This document shows, piece by piece, positions 7,858-13,702 of a DNA stretch of 13,789 bases (positions within the stretch are counted from its first letter, which is position 1; every line of letters starts with the position of its first letter). Below the pieces are notes generated by a model. The model saw nothing but the letters and a program-made list of their open reading frames with translations, was not told where the DNA came from and did not search any database. A program made the translations under genes and the position numbers. Source of the DNA: CAYZMS01 sp964479625 (GTDB lineage Bacteria; Bacteroidota; Bacteroidia; Chitinophagales; Saprospiraceae). The DNA is taken from positions 1 through 13,789 of the forward strand of contig CAYZMS010000054.1 of NCBI GenBank assembly GCA_964479625.1, written 5' to 3'.

Positions 7858-8943
7858 TTGAAGATCCTCATTAACCAGGCTATTATACCTTCATACAGGG
7901 TTCCGTTTTTCAAGGCTCTACAAGATCAATATCAGGGGACCTTAATGATCACTACTGGAGAGTACGCTTACAAAAAAAAGGATAGTACGTCGAGTCAAAT
8001 TATTGACGAAGTCCAAAAGGTCCGGAATATCTATTTGTTGAAGGGAAATTTCCTTTGGCAAACAGGCTTACTCTCGTTTGCCTCCAAGGTGGACCTGCTA
8101 ATTATTGGCAATGATTATCGATACCTGACTACCTGGTTAAGCGTCTTTATCCGATGGATTCGAAGAAAACCAACCATCCTCTGGGGTCACATAAACGGAA
8201 GAAGCCGATGGGGCCATCTTATACGCTACCTCTTGGTAAAAGGAGCGGATGGTTTTATCACCTACACTCAACAGCAAAAGGAAAAGCTGCAAGCCGATTT
8301 CCCCCAGCTACCCGTCTGGGTCGCCTCCAACGGTTGTTTGTGGGCCTCCGAATGCGCACCCATTCGTCCTGAAACTGCACTAGCCGTAAAGGATTATATT
8401 TATGTGGGCAGGTTAATTCCAGAAAAAAAAATTGGATTTCTGGTGCAAACCTTTTTAAAGGCCAGCCAGGAAGGCCTACTGCCCGAAGATGCCAAGCTGA
8501 TCATTGTAGGGACCGGCCCGGAAGAAAAGCCTATCAGAGAGCTTTTGGAAGAATACCCTCTGCAAGCCAGCAGGGTACTTTTGAAAGGTAAAATTACTGA
8601 TCCGGTACAATTAAGGTATTTGTATGCTAGATCCCTTTGTTCCATCTCGCCGGGATATGTTGGACTTTCCCTGACCCAAACCCTCGCTTTTGGGATCCCC
8701 ATGCTAATCTCGGAATTCGAAGCCCACAGTCCGGAAATAGAAGCTTTTAAACATGGCGAAAACGGCTACTTCTTTAAAGATGAAAGGGACCTGATCAATA
8801 AAATGGTATTCATGCGAACGGAAAGGAAGGGTTGGCTTCAAAAACGTCCAAATATATCTGCACACATTCAAAAAAATTACACCTTCGAAACTATGCTGTC
8901 CGGGTTTGAGGAGGCCATCCGGTTTTTCTCTCTAAAGCAATAA
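7858..8943 (+). CDS. Glycosyltransferase family 4 (GT-B fold), TTG start
   Basis: A 361-residue GT-B glycosyltransferase. I place the start at TTG 7858 because the protein then opens KILINQAIIPSYRVPFF, the typical first strand and 'P.YR.pFF' loop of this subgroup. A TTG at 7828 would add ten basic/aromatic residues and is the alternative. No ATG is available. The donor domain begins with YIYVGRLIPEKKIGFL and includes LIIVGTGPE. In the signature region, SPGYVGLSLTQTLAFGIP (264-281), the usual E-x7-E glutamates are replaced. A similar 'PG.VGL' form occurs in some GT4 members, so it is probably active. It lies between the broken methyltransferase and another GT4 gene 11 bases downstream. Sugar specificity is unknown. 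Confidence 0.82.
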   Translation: MKILINQAIIPSYRVPFFKALQDQYQGTLMITTGEYAYKKKDSTSSQIIDEVQKVRNIYLLKGNFLWQTGLLSFASKVDLLIIGNDYRYLTTWLSVFIRWIRRKPTILWGHINGRSRWGHLIRYLLVKGADGFITYTQQQKEKLQADFPQLPVWVASNGCLWASECAPIRPETALAVKDYIYVGRLIPEKKIGFLVQTFLKASQEGLLPEDAKLIIVGTGPEEKPIRELLEEYPLQASRVLLKGKITDPVQLRYLYARSLCSISPGYVGLSLTQTLAFGIPMLISEFEAHSPEIEAFKHGENGYFFKDERDLINKMVFMRTERKGWLQKRPNISAHIQKNYTFETMLSGFEEAIRFFSLKQ

Positions 8944-8954
8944 ACGGTTCCAGA

Positions 8955-10049
8955 ATGCGCATTATCCACCTTATAGATCGAACAGACAACATTAACCGGG
9001 GAGTTTGGGAAGCGGCTATTTCCACAACTGATATTTTAAAGGAAAAATTTGGTATCGATACTCAGGTTTGGTACCCCCAACAATACCCTCCTCCAAGTAA
9101 AACTGACTTGGAATCAACTCCTTTGATGAATCTGAGCTCCAAAGCAGGAATTGAGCTCTCCAAAAGCTTAGAACCTGACAGGGACATCATAGTTTCTCAT
9201 GGGACCTGGCGCTTTCCCTCCAAATGGGGTTATGCATTCCAAAAAAGGGGATTCCAATGGATAGCAACCCCTCAAGGCATGCTAGAGCCTTGGAGCCTCC
9301 AACAAAAAAAATTAAAAAAGCAGCTTTATTTCCATCTTTTCGAACGTCAATACCTTAAATCCGCAACCGTTATTCGAGCAGTTAGCCGGATAGAGCAAGA
9401 AAACCTGCAACAAATGTTCCCATTTAGCCGGGTAATTTTGATCCCTAACGGCATTAGCCCGGTCGAAAAGATTAAAAAAGATTATTCTGGCAAGAAGAGC
9501 GTACTATTTCTATCACGCTTACATCATAAAAAAGGGGTTGGAATATTAGCTGAGGCTTGGAATCAATCCTCAATAAAAAACCATCCAGATTTTGAATTAG
9601 TCATTGTAGGCCCAGATCAGGGGGAAGGCCATCGGATTCAGAAGGTAATTAATAGGGGTAGCAAAAATATCGTTCTTACCGGTTCACTTTATGGTACGGA
9701 GAAAGAGGAGATCCTTAGGAAGGCCCATTTTTATACACTCCCTTCGTTTAGTGAGGGATTTCCAACCGCTGTTCTTGAAGGTATAAACTATGGACTTTTC
9801 CCCCTCATTAGCACTGGGTGCAATTTCCCCGAGCTCCTGGAGGCGGGCCATGGGTTTTTAGCACAACCCGAATTAGGTCAATTAACTCAGGTTTTAAATA
9901 AGCTTCCGGATATTCCTCCGATTGATCTTGAACAAAAAGCAAGAGCAGCCCAGCAGTTTGTACAAGATCACTATAGTCTTCAAGCAATTGCACGGCAACA
10001 AGCTAATTTATACAATACAATTATTGATCCCACAACCCCAACTTCCTAG
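8955..10049 (+). CDS. Glycosyltransferase family 4 (GT-B fold)
   Basis: A 364-residue GT-B glycosyltransferase. The N-terminal domain contains IVSHGTWRFPS (79-89) and TPQGMLEPWSL (105-115), the acceptor-side loop common to exopolysaccharide GT4 enzymes. Next come VIRAVSRIEQENL (139-151) and VILIPNGI (160-167). The donor domain contains VLFLSRLHHKKG (183-194; Arg188 and Lys193 in the phosphate-binding positions), LVIVGPDQGEG (215-225) and SFSEGFPTAVLEG (264-276), with Glu267 and Glu275 as the E-x7-E pair. It starts with ATG 11 bases after the preceding gene. It is the last intact gene of the compact, more AT-rich segment; no intact gene follows for over 300 bases. Confidence 0.9.
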   Translation: MRIIHLIDRTDNINRGVWEAAISTTDILKEKFGIDTQVWYPQQYPPPSKTDLESTPLMNLSSKAGIELSKSLEPDRDIIVSHGTWRFPSKWGYAFQKRGFQWIATPQGMLEPWSLQQKKLKKQLYFHLFERQYLKSATVIRAVSRIEQENLQQMFPFSRVILIPNGISPVEKIKKDYSGKKSVLFLSRLHHKKGVGILAEAWNQSSIKNHPDFELVIVGPDQGEGHRIQKVINRGSKNIVLTGSLYGTEKEEILRKAHFYTLPSFSEGFPTAVLEGINYGLFPLISTGCNFPELLEAGHGFLAQPELGQLTQVLNKLPDIPPIDLEQKARAAQQFVQDHYSLQAIARQQANLYNTIIDPTTPTS

Positions 10050-10376
10050 TCGCAACTTGTATACTCCCAGAAGTATAGTCCATCATTTGAAGGAGCTGAG
10101 GTAAAGCTAAGGACCGCCAGCTAGTTGTTTTCCACTGGGATAGCAATCAATTGGCGGTTGCTCTGCTCAGGAAAGGAAAAAGCTGGATCCGGTTGTCGGA
10201 GAATAAAGGGCCTCGTACCATTTTATTAAAGCACTTATAAGACTTGGATCGCATTTGCCAACTGATCAAACAAACGCCAGTTCATCTGCGGAAGGGAAGA
10301 AAGCGGCTATTCGTATAATCAGGTACTGGTTCGATCCTGGTGATAGTTTTAGTTTTAGAAAAAATAGTATTTCCTC
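10050..10376 (+). other. 327-base interval without an intact gene, boundary between two locus segments
   Basis: No ORF with a usable start is found here on either strand. A weak 6-bp inverted repeat (arms 10060-10065 and 10072-10077) follows the GT4 stop but lacks a T-run. A 7-bp inverted repeat (10113-10119 with 10152-10158) is also present, with a 32-base loop. Most of the middle reads as possible decayed coding sequence, listed separately. Just upstream of the wcaF-like start there are two overlapping copies of TAGTTTTAG (10344-10352 and 10350-10358). These faintly resemble the Bacteroidota -7 box TAnnTTTG, but no matching TTG-type -33 box is evident, so I do not call a promoter. Base composition becomes clearly more GC-rich downstream of this interval. 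Confidence 0.6.
10100..10318 (+). pseudogene. Possible decayed coding remnant of unknown origin
   Basis: One frame from 10100 to a TAA at 10316-10318 is open except for a single internal TAA at 10238-10240. It has no plausible ATG. Its translation has protein-like composition, for example DRQLVVFHWDSNQLAVALL in the first part and DLDRICQLIKQTPVHLRKG after the internal stop. An adjoining frame just upstream (HHLKELR, ending at 10104) could continue into it through a frameshift. I cannot identify the family with confidence. One weak reading is the beta-rich N-terminal arm domain seen in some Bacteroidota tyrosine recombinases. Random open frame is a real alternative. Confidence 0.25.
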
Positions 10377-10931
10377 ATGCCCGTAGATCTCTCCATCTTT
10401 ACCAATCCCGATTTCGATCGCGGGGCAGCCCGCTGGAAGGAATTGTTATGGGTATTGGTCAGTGCACTTTTTTTTCGGCATAGCCTTGCATTTTGGAACG
10501 GCGGTAAAGTAGGTTTACTACGGTTTTTTGGAGCGGAGATCGGCAAAGGGGTGCTGATCAAACCTTCTGTCCAGATCAAGTTTCCCTGGAAGCTTCGGAT
10601 GGGTAACCACTGCTGGATCGGCGAGCATGTCTGGATCGATAACCTGGCCGAAGTCACCCTGGGAGATCACGTTTGCCTTTCCCAGGGAGCCATGCTACTT
10701 TGTGGTAATCACGATTATAAATCGTCCTCTTTCGACCTGGTCACCGGATCCATCACCCTGAAATCCGGCAGTTGGGTAGGTGCCAAAGCCATCGTTGGCC
10801 CGGGTGTCAACCTTGGTAGCCACGCCGTCCTTTCCGTCCAATCCGTCGCCACCAAAGACCTGGAGCCCTTCACCATTTATCAGGGAAACCCAGCAACAGC
10901 TATACGGAAGCGCATCCTGAACCAGCCCTGA
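10377..10931 (+). CDS. wcaF: WcaF-type polysaccharide acetyltransferase (left-handed beta-helix)
   Basis: A 184-residue acyltransferase of the hexapeptide-repeat superfamily that O-acetylates a sugar of the repeat unit using acetyl-CoA. The N-terminal segment with WKELLWVLVSALFF (20-33) and the FGAEIGKGVLIKPSVQIKFPW section (51-71) is characteristic of the colanic acid WcaF subfamily. Imperfect hexapeptide repeats follow: IGEHVWIDNLAEVTLGDHV (81-99) and SWVGAKAIVGPGVNLGSHAV (132-151). LLCGNHDY (107-114) carries the probable catalytic His112. The C terminus ends with the family's IYQGNPATAIRKR (167-179). The length is usual for WcaF. The symbol is given for the subfamily; the true acceptor sugar may differ from colanic acid. 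Confidence 0.85.
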   Translation: MPVDLSIFTNPDFDRGAARWKELLWVLVSALFFRHSLAFWNGGKVGLLRFFGAEIGKGVLIKPSVQIKFPWKLRMGNHCWIGEHVWIDNLAEVTLGDHVCLSQGAMLLCGNHDYKSSSFDLVTGSITLKSGSWVGAKAIVGPGVNLGSHAVLSVQSVATKDLEPFTIYQGNPATAIRKRILNQP

Positions 10932-10940
10932 CCAATTCTT

Positions 10941-11011
10941 CATAAAATCACCAGCCCCATAAACCAATACACCTATAAACCATAACCCCATAAACCCACA
11001 CGCCCATAAAA
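10941..11011 (+). repeat. Degenerate ~16-bp tandem repeat (CATAAA-based) ending on a start codon
   Basis: Between wcaF and the next GT2 gene the hexamer CATAAA or a one-base variant recurs at 10941, 10958, 10974 (TATAAA), 10989 and 11005, i.e. every 15-17 bases, with C/A-rich filler. An extra half-period copy (CATAAC) lies at 10981. The last copy supplies the ATA that occupies the start-codon position of the glycosyltransferase at 11006. It could be a slippage-prone tract affecting expression, or simple low-complexity spacer. Confidence 0.6.
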
Positions 11012-11743
11012 CTCTCCATCATCACCCCTGCCTTTAAAGCGGCCGCCACCATCGGCCAGACTCTGCAAAGTGTAGCCCACCAAAGCTACCCGGAGATAGA
11101 GCATTGGGTCATCGACGGCCTTTCACCGGATGATACGCTACAAATAGTCGCACAGTTCCCGCAGGTGAAAGTGGTTTCGGAGTCTGATCAGGGCTTATAT
11201 GATGCCATGAACAAAGGTATAGCAAGGGCGAGCGGGGACATCGTGGGCATCCTCAATGCCGATGATTTCTATGCTCACAATCAGGTGCTGGAAAAGGTAG
11301 CCCGCCTATTCCAAAAGCCAGAAGTGCAGGCCGTCTATGGCGACCTGGATTACATACATCCGCTGAAGACGGACAGGGTGGTTCGAAAATGGCGCTCCGG
11401 GCACTACCGGCGAGCGGCTTTCCTCTACGGCTGGATGCCGCCCCATCCGACCTTTTTTGTTCGAAAGGCATTGTACAAAGACTACGGGGTTTTCGATCGC
11501 TCTTTCCAGACGGCTGCTGATTACGAATTAATGCTGCGCTTTCTATACAAGTACAAGGTCAAGGTCGCCTATCTTCCAGAGGTGCTGGTAAAAATGCGCA
11601 CCGGTGGACAAAGCAATGCCGACTTCTTCACTCGAATCCACGCCAATCGCGAAGACCGCCGGGCCTGGTCTGTCAATGACCTGCAGCCCTATTTTTTTAC
11701 GACCTGGCTGAAACCCTTGAGGAAACTAAGGCAATTTTTGTAG
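11006..11743 (+). CDS. WcaE-like glycosyltransferase family 2, apparent ATA start
   Basis: A 245-residue GT-A glycosyltransferase. Translation from 11006 gives the full family N terminus: KLSIITPAFKAAATIGQTL (2-20), then HWVIDGLSPDD (33-43), SDQGLYDAMNKGIARASGD (60-78) and NADDFY (84-89, the metal-binding motif). HPTFFVRKALY and TAADYELMLRFLYK follow in the acceptor half. This is the small GT2 type (WcaE and relatives) with 'GLYDAMNKG'. No ATG, GTG or TTG lies at the expected position; the codon there is ATA. The frame extends upstream only to a TAA at 10991-10993, with ACG at 11000 as the other non-standard choice. The first conventional start is GTG 11165, which would remove the first 53 residues and break the Rossmann fold. 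The coding frame is certain; the start, and whether the gene is expressed, are not. Confidence 0.82.
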   Translation: MKLSIITPAFKAAATIGQTLQSVAHQSYPEIEHWVIDGLSPDDTLQIVAQFPQVKVVSESDQGLYDAMNKGIARASGDIVGILNADDFYAHNQVLEKVARLFQKPEVQAVYGDLDYIHPLKTDRVVRKWRSGHYRRAAFLYGWMPPHPTFFVRKALYKDYGVFDRSFQTAADYELMLRFLYKYKVKVAYLPEVLVKMRTGGQSNADFFTRIHANREDRRAWSVNDLQPYFFTTWLKPLRKLRQFL

Positions 11744-12003
11744 TGTCCTGGTATTATGCGGATTGGTCCTTAGCCCTTGGCCATCTTCGAAAAGCTATTG
11801 TACTGATGTCGCTAAACGTGCCATACCCCTCGTCCATCAGTTCATTTGCCTGCTGGTCCACAGCCGAAGGAGGTCGACAGCACAATAAGGATGCTAAACC
11901 ACCATTTTATACCTTCCGGGAAAGATTAACCAGCAAACTAACCGCCCTGACGCAAGACTTTAAACAAGGATATCCAATGGGAAAAAATAAAAATACGCCA
12001 TGA
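11743..12003 (+). CDS. Small hypothetical ORF between the GT2 gene and gmd (doubtful)
   Basis: An 86-codon frame begins with a GTG that shares one base with the preceding stop and ends in a TGA that overlaps the ATG of gmd (ATGA). Such coupling is typical of operons, which is the main argument for it. The translation (starting MSWYYADWSLALGHL) shows no signal peptide, membrane segment or recognisable motif. Its composition is not convincingly protein-like, and a second frame is open for much of the same stretch. If it is not a gene, the roughly 256 bases are an untranslated leader of gmd or the scar of a lost gene. I see no promoter or terminator in it. Confidence 0.25.
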   Translation: MSWYYADWSLALGHLRKAIVLMSLNVPYPSSISSFACWSTAEGGRQHNKDAKPPFYTFRERLTSKLTALTQDFKQGYPMGKNKNTP

Positions 12004-13115
12004 AAAAGAAAGCTCTCATCACCGGCGTCACCGGTCAGGATGGTGCCTACTTGTCGGAATTGTTACTCGAAAAAGGCTATGAAGTTCACGGTATCAAACG
12101 CCGCTCCTCCTTATTCAATACGGCCCGTGTGGATCACCTCTACCAGGATCCCCATGAGCAGGATCTTCGATTCATTCTGCATTACGGCGACCTGACCGAT
12201 TCGACCAACCTCATCCGCCTGGTACAGGAGATTCAGCCCGACGAGATCTATAACCTGGGGGCCATGTCACACGTGCAGGTGAGCTTTGATGCACCGGAAT
12301 ACGCCGCCGATACTGATGGCATTGGCGCAACCCGCCTGTTAGAGGCCATTCGCCTGCTGGGTTTGCAACAAAAAACGCGCTTTTATCAGGCCTCCACTTC
12401 TGAATTATACGGTAAGGTCCAGGAGATCCCCCAATCGGAAACCACTCCTTTTTATCCACGATCGCCTTATGCGACAGCCAAACTCTACGCCTACTGGATC
12501 ACCGTTAATTATCGTGAAGCCTATGGAATGTATGCCTGCAACGGCATTCTCTTCAACCACGAAAGCCCCTTGCGCGGGGAGACCTTCGTTACCCGTAAGA
12601 TCACCCGCGCCGTTGCCAAGATCGGACTGGGGCTTCAGGATAAGCTCTACCTCGGTAATTTGGATGCTCAACGCGACTGGGGGCATGCCAAAGACTATGT
12701 GTATGGTATGTGGCTGATGCTCCAACAGGATAAGGCGGAGGATTATGTACTCGCTACCGGGGTGACTACTTCGGTACGGGATTTTGTACGAATGTCCTTT
12801 AGCGAGATTGGAGTGGAGCTTGAATTTAAGGGATCTGGAACGGAGGAAGTGGGGCTGGTGGCCTCCAGTTCGAATCCGGGTTATCCCCTGGAAGTAGGTC
12901 AGGAGGTGGTAGTCGTGGATCCCAGATATTTCCGACCTGCCGAGGTGAATCTCCTCATCGGCGATCCTTCGAAAGCCAGGCGCAATCTGGGGTGGACCCC
13001 CCAATATGACCTGCAGATGCTTTGTGCCGAGATGGTGCAATCGGATATTGCCCTGTTCCGCAGGGATCAACTTCTAAAGGATGCCGGATTTGAAGTGAAG
13101 AATGAGTTTGAATAA
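12000..13115 (+). CDS. gmd: GDP-mannose 4,6-dehydratase
   Basis: A 371-residue cytoplasmic short-chain dehydrogenase/reductase that converts GDP-D-mannose to GDP-4-keto-6-deoxy-D-mannose. This is the first step towards GDP-L-fucose, GDP-D-rhamnose, GDP-colitose or GDP-perosamine. The NADP-binding motif TGVTGQDG is at residues 8-15. The family hallmark GIKRRSSLFNTARVDHLY is at 31-48. The active-site region QASTSELYG is at 130-138, with Glu135 as the probable base. The catalytic YxxxK pair is Tyr157/Lys161 in RSPYATAKLYAYW. LFNHESPLRGETFVTRKIT (184-202) is the conserved GDP-mannose-binding part. Length is typical. The enzyme that normally acts next (GDP-fucose synthase, fcl/wcaG) is not in the window, so the final sugar is undetermined. 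Confidence 0.97.
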   Translation: MKKKALITGVTGQDGAYLSELLLEKGYEVHGIKRRSSLFNTARVDHLYQDPHEQDLRFILHYGDLTDSTNLIRLVQEIQPDEIYNLGAMSHVQVSFDAPEYAADTDGIGATRLLEAIRLLGLQQKTRFYQASTSELYGKVQEIPQSETTPFYPRSPYATAKLYAYWITVNYREAYGMYACNGILFNHESPLRGETFVTRKITRAVAKIGLGLQDKLYLGNLDAQRDWGHAKDYVYGMWLMLQQDKAEDYVLATGVTTSVRDFVRMSFSEIGVELEFKGSGTEEVGLVASSSNPGYPLEVGQEVVVVDPRYFRPAEVNLLIGDPSKARRNLGWTPQYDLQMLCAEMVQSDIALFRRDQLLKDAGFEVKNEFE

Positions 13116-13117
13116 GG

Positions 13118-13235
13118 TTTTCACGCAACGGGCGCAGAGGATCACCGCGAACGCCGTGTGCAAACTTCATCTCGCCGCGTCCGCCGCGTGCAAACTTCTT
13201 CTCGCCGCAAACGCCGCGTGAACACTTTATCTCAC
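13118..13235 (+). repeat. GC-rich repeat block downstream of gmd (43-bp unit plus 30-bp tandem copies)
   Basis: Directly after gmd, 13118-13160 is a 43-base sequence that recurs at 13730-13772 with four mismatches, on the far side of the GxxExxY gene. From about 13141 the block continues as three imperfect tandem units of roughly 30 bases (13141-13168, 13169-13198, 13199-13228). Each contains a CGCCGCG-like core and ends CAAACTTC or similar. It is far more GC-rich than the flanking DNA. The units are direct repeats; I do not see a clear terminator hairpin. Confidence 0.8.
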
Positions 13236-13283
13236 ATAGAGGTACATTTTAGCTACTAACCGTTTTGAAAAACCTACGCCTAC

Positions 13284-13697
13284 ATGCATGAAAATGAAAT
13301 TGCCACCATTATACTTGATGAAGCTTTTGCCGCACATACTCAATATGGCCCCGGTATTTTCGAACGGGTGTATGAATCCGCTTTAGAAGGAAGGTTAGTA
13401 AAGCGAGGTTTAGGGGTGATCAGGCAGTTTACTGTAAATATTAATGACGAATATGTTGATAACGAACCTGGATTTATCATTGACCTTTTAGTTGGCGGTA
13501 AAGTAATTGTAGAACTCAAGTCCGTTGAATCTGTTGCCCCGGTTTTCAAGAAGCAAGTATTGACTTATTTACGATTAACGAATTTACGCCTCGGGCTCCT
13601 TATTAATTTCAATGAGGACCGTCTGAAAAATGGTATCTATAGAATAGTTAATAAGTTGAATGATGACTTTCATCCCGGGTATAAAATATCCGGATAA
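13284..13697 (+). CDS. GxxExxY protein (PD-(D/E)XK_3 nuclease-like family)
   Basis: A 137-residue protein of the GxxExxY family, small PD-(D/E)XK-superfamily proteins of unknown function found in many Bacteroidota. The naming motif is GIFERVY (24-30). A nuclease-like core is visible as Asp67 in GFIIDLLV, then Glu77-x-Lys79 in VIVELKS, then Gln91-x3-Tyr95 in KKQVLTYLRL, an arrangement resembling RecB/Cas4-type nucleases. The C-terminal half contains the family's LGLLINFN (103-110) and LKNGIYRIVN. Length is normal and all motif residues are present, so it looks intact. It is unrelated to polysaccharide synthesis. GC-rich repeats on both sides and different base composition from gmd suggest it arrived independently. 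No role has been established; nuclease activity is inferred only from the motifs. Confidence 0.93.
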   Translation: MHENEIATIILDEAFAAHTQYGPGIFERVYESALEGRLVKRGLGVIRQFTVNINDEYVDNEPGFIIDLLVGGKVIVELKSVESVAPVFKKQVLTYLRLTNLRLGLLINFNEDRLKNGIYRIVNKLNDDFHPGYKISG

Positions 13698-13702
13698 GGA
13701 AG

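Noticed and set aside
10060..10077. Hairpin TATACT/AGTATA just after the last GT4 gene as a possible terminator.
   Set aside because: Only six AT-rich pairs with a six-base loop and no following run of T; too weak to call.
10322..10345. GGTTCGATCC at about 10329-10338 resembles a tRNA T-arm.
   Set aside because: The flanking bases do not pair into a T-stem, and there is no acceptor stem, anticodon arm or D-arm at the right distance upstream.
11165..11743. GT2 gene starting at GTG 11165.
   Set aside because: The 53 residues encoded upstream in the same frame form the conserved first half of the GT-A nucleotide-binding domain, so this start would give a non-functional truncation.
12405..13070. 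Long minus-strand open frame (221 codons) opposite gmd.
   Set aside because: It is the antisense shadow of a clearly conserved gmd; no recognisable motifs in its translation.
13118..13235. CRISPR array, suggested by ~30-base repeats near a nuclease-like gene.
   Set aside because: The units are contiguous and imperfect, with no unique spacers between identical repeats, and there are no cas genes.
13236..13283. Promoter for the GxxExxY gene (TACATTTT at 13243-13250 resembles a -7 TAnnTTTG box).
   Set aside because: No TTG-type -33 element at the expected distance and the match is imperfect; not enough to call.
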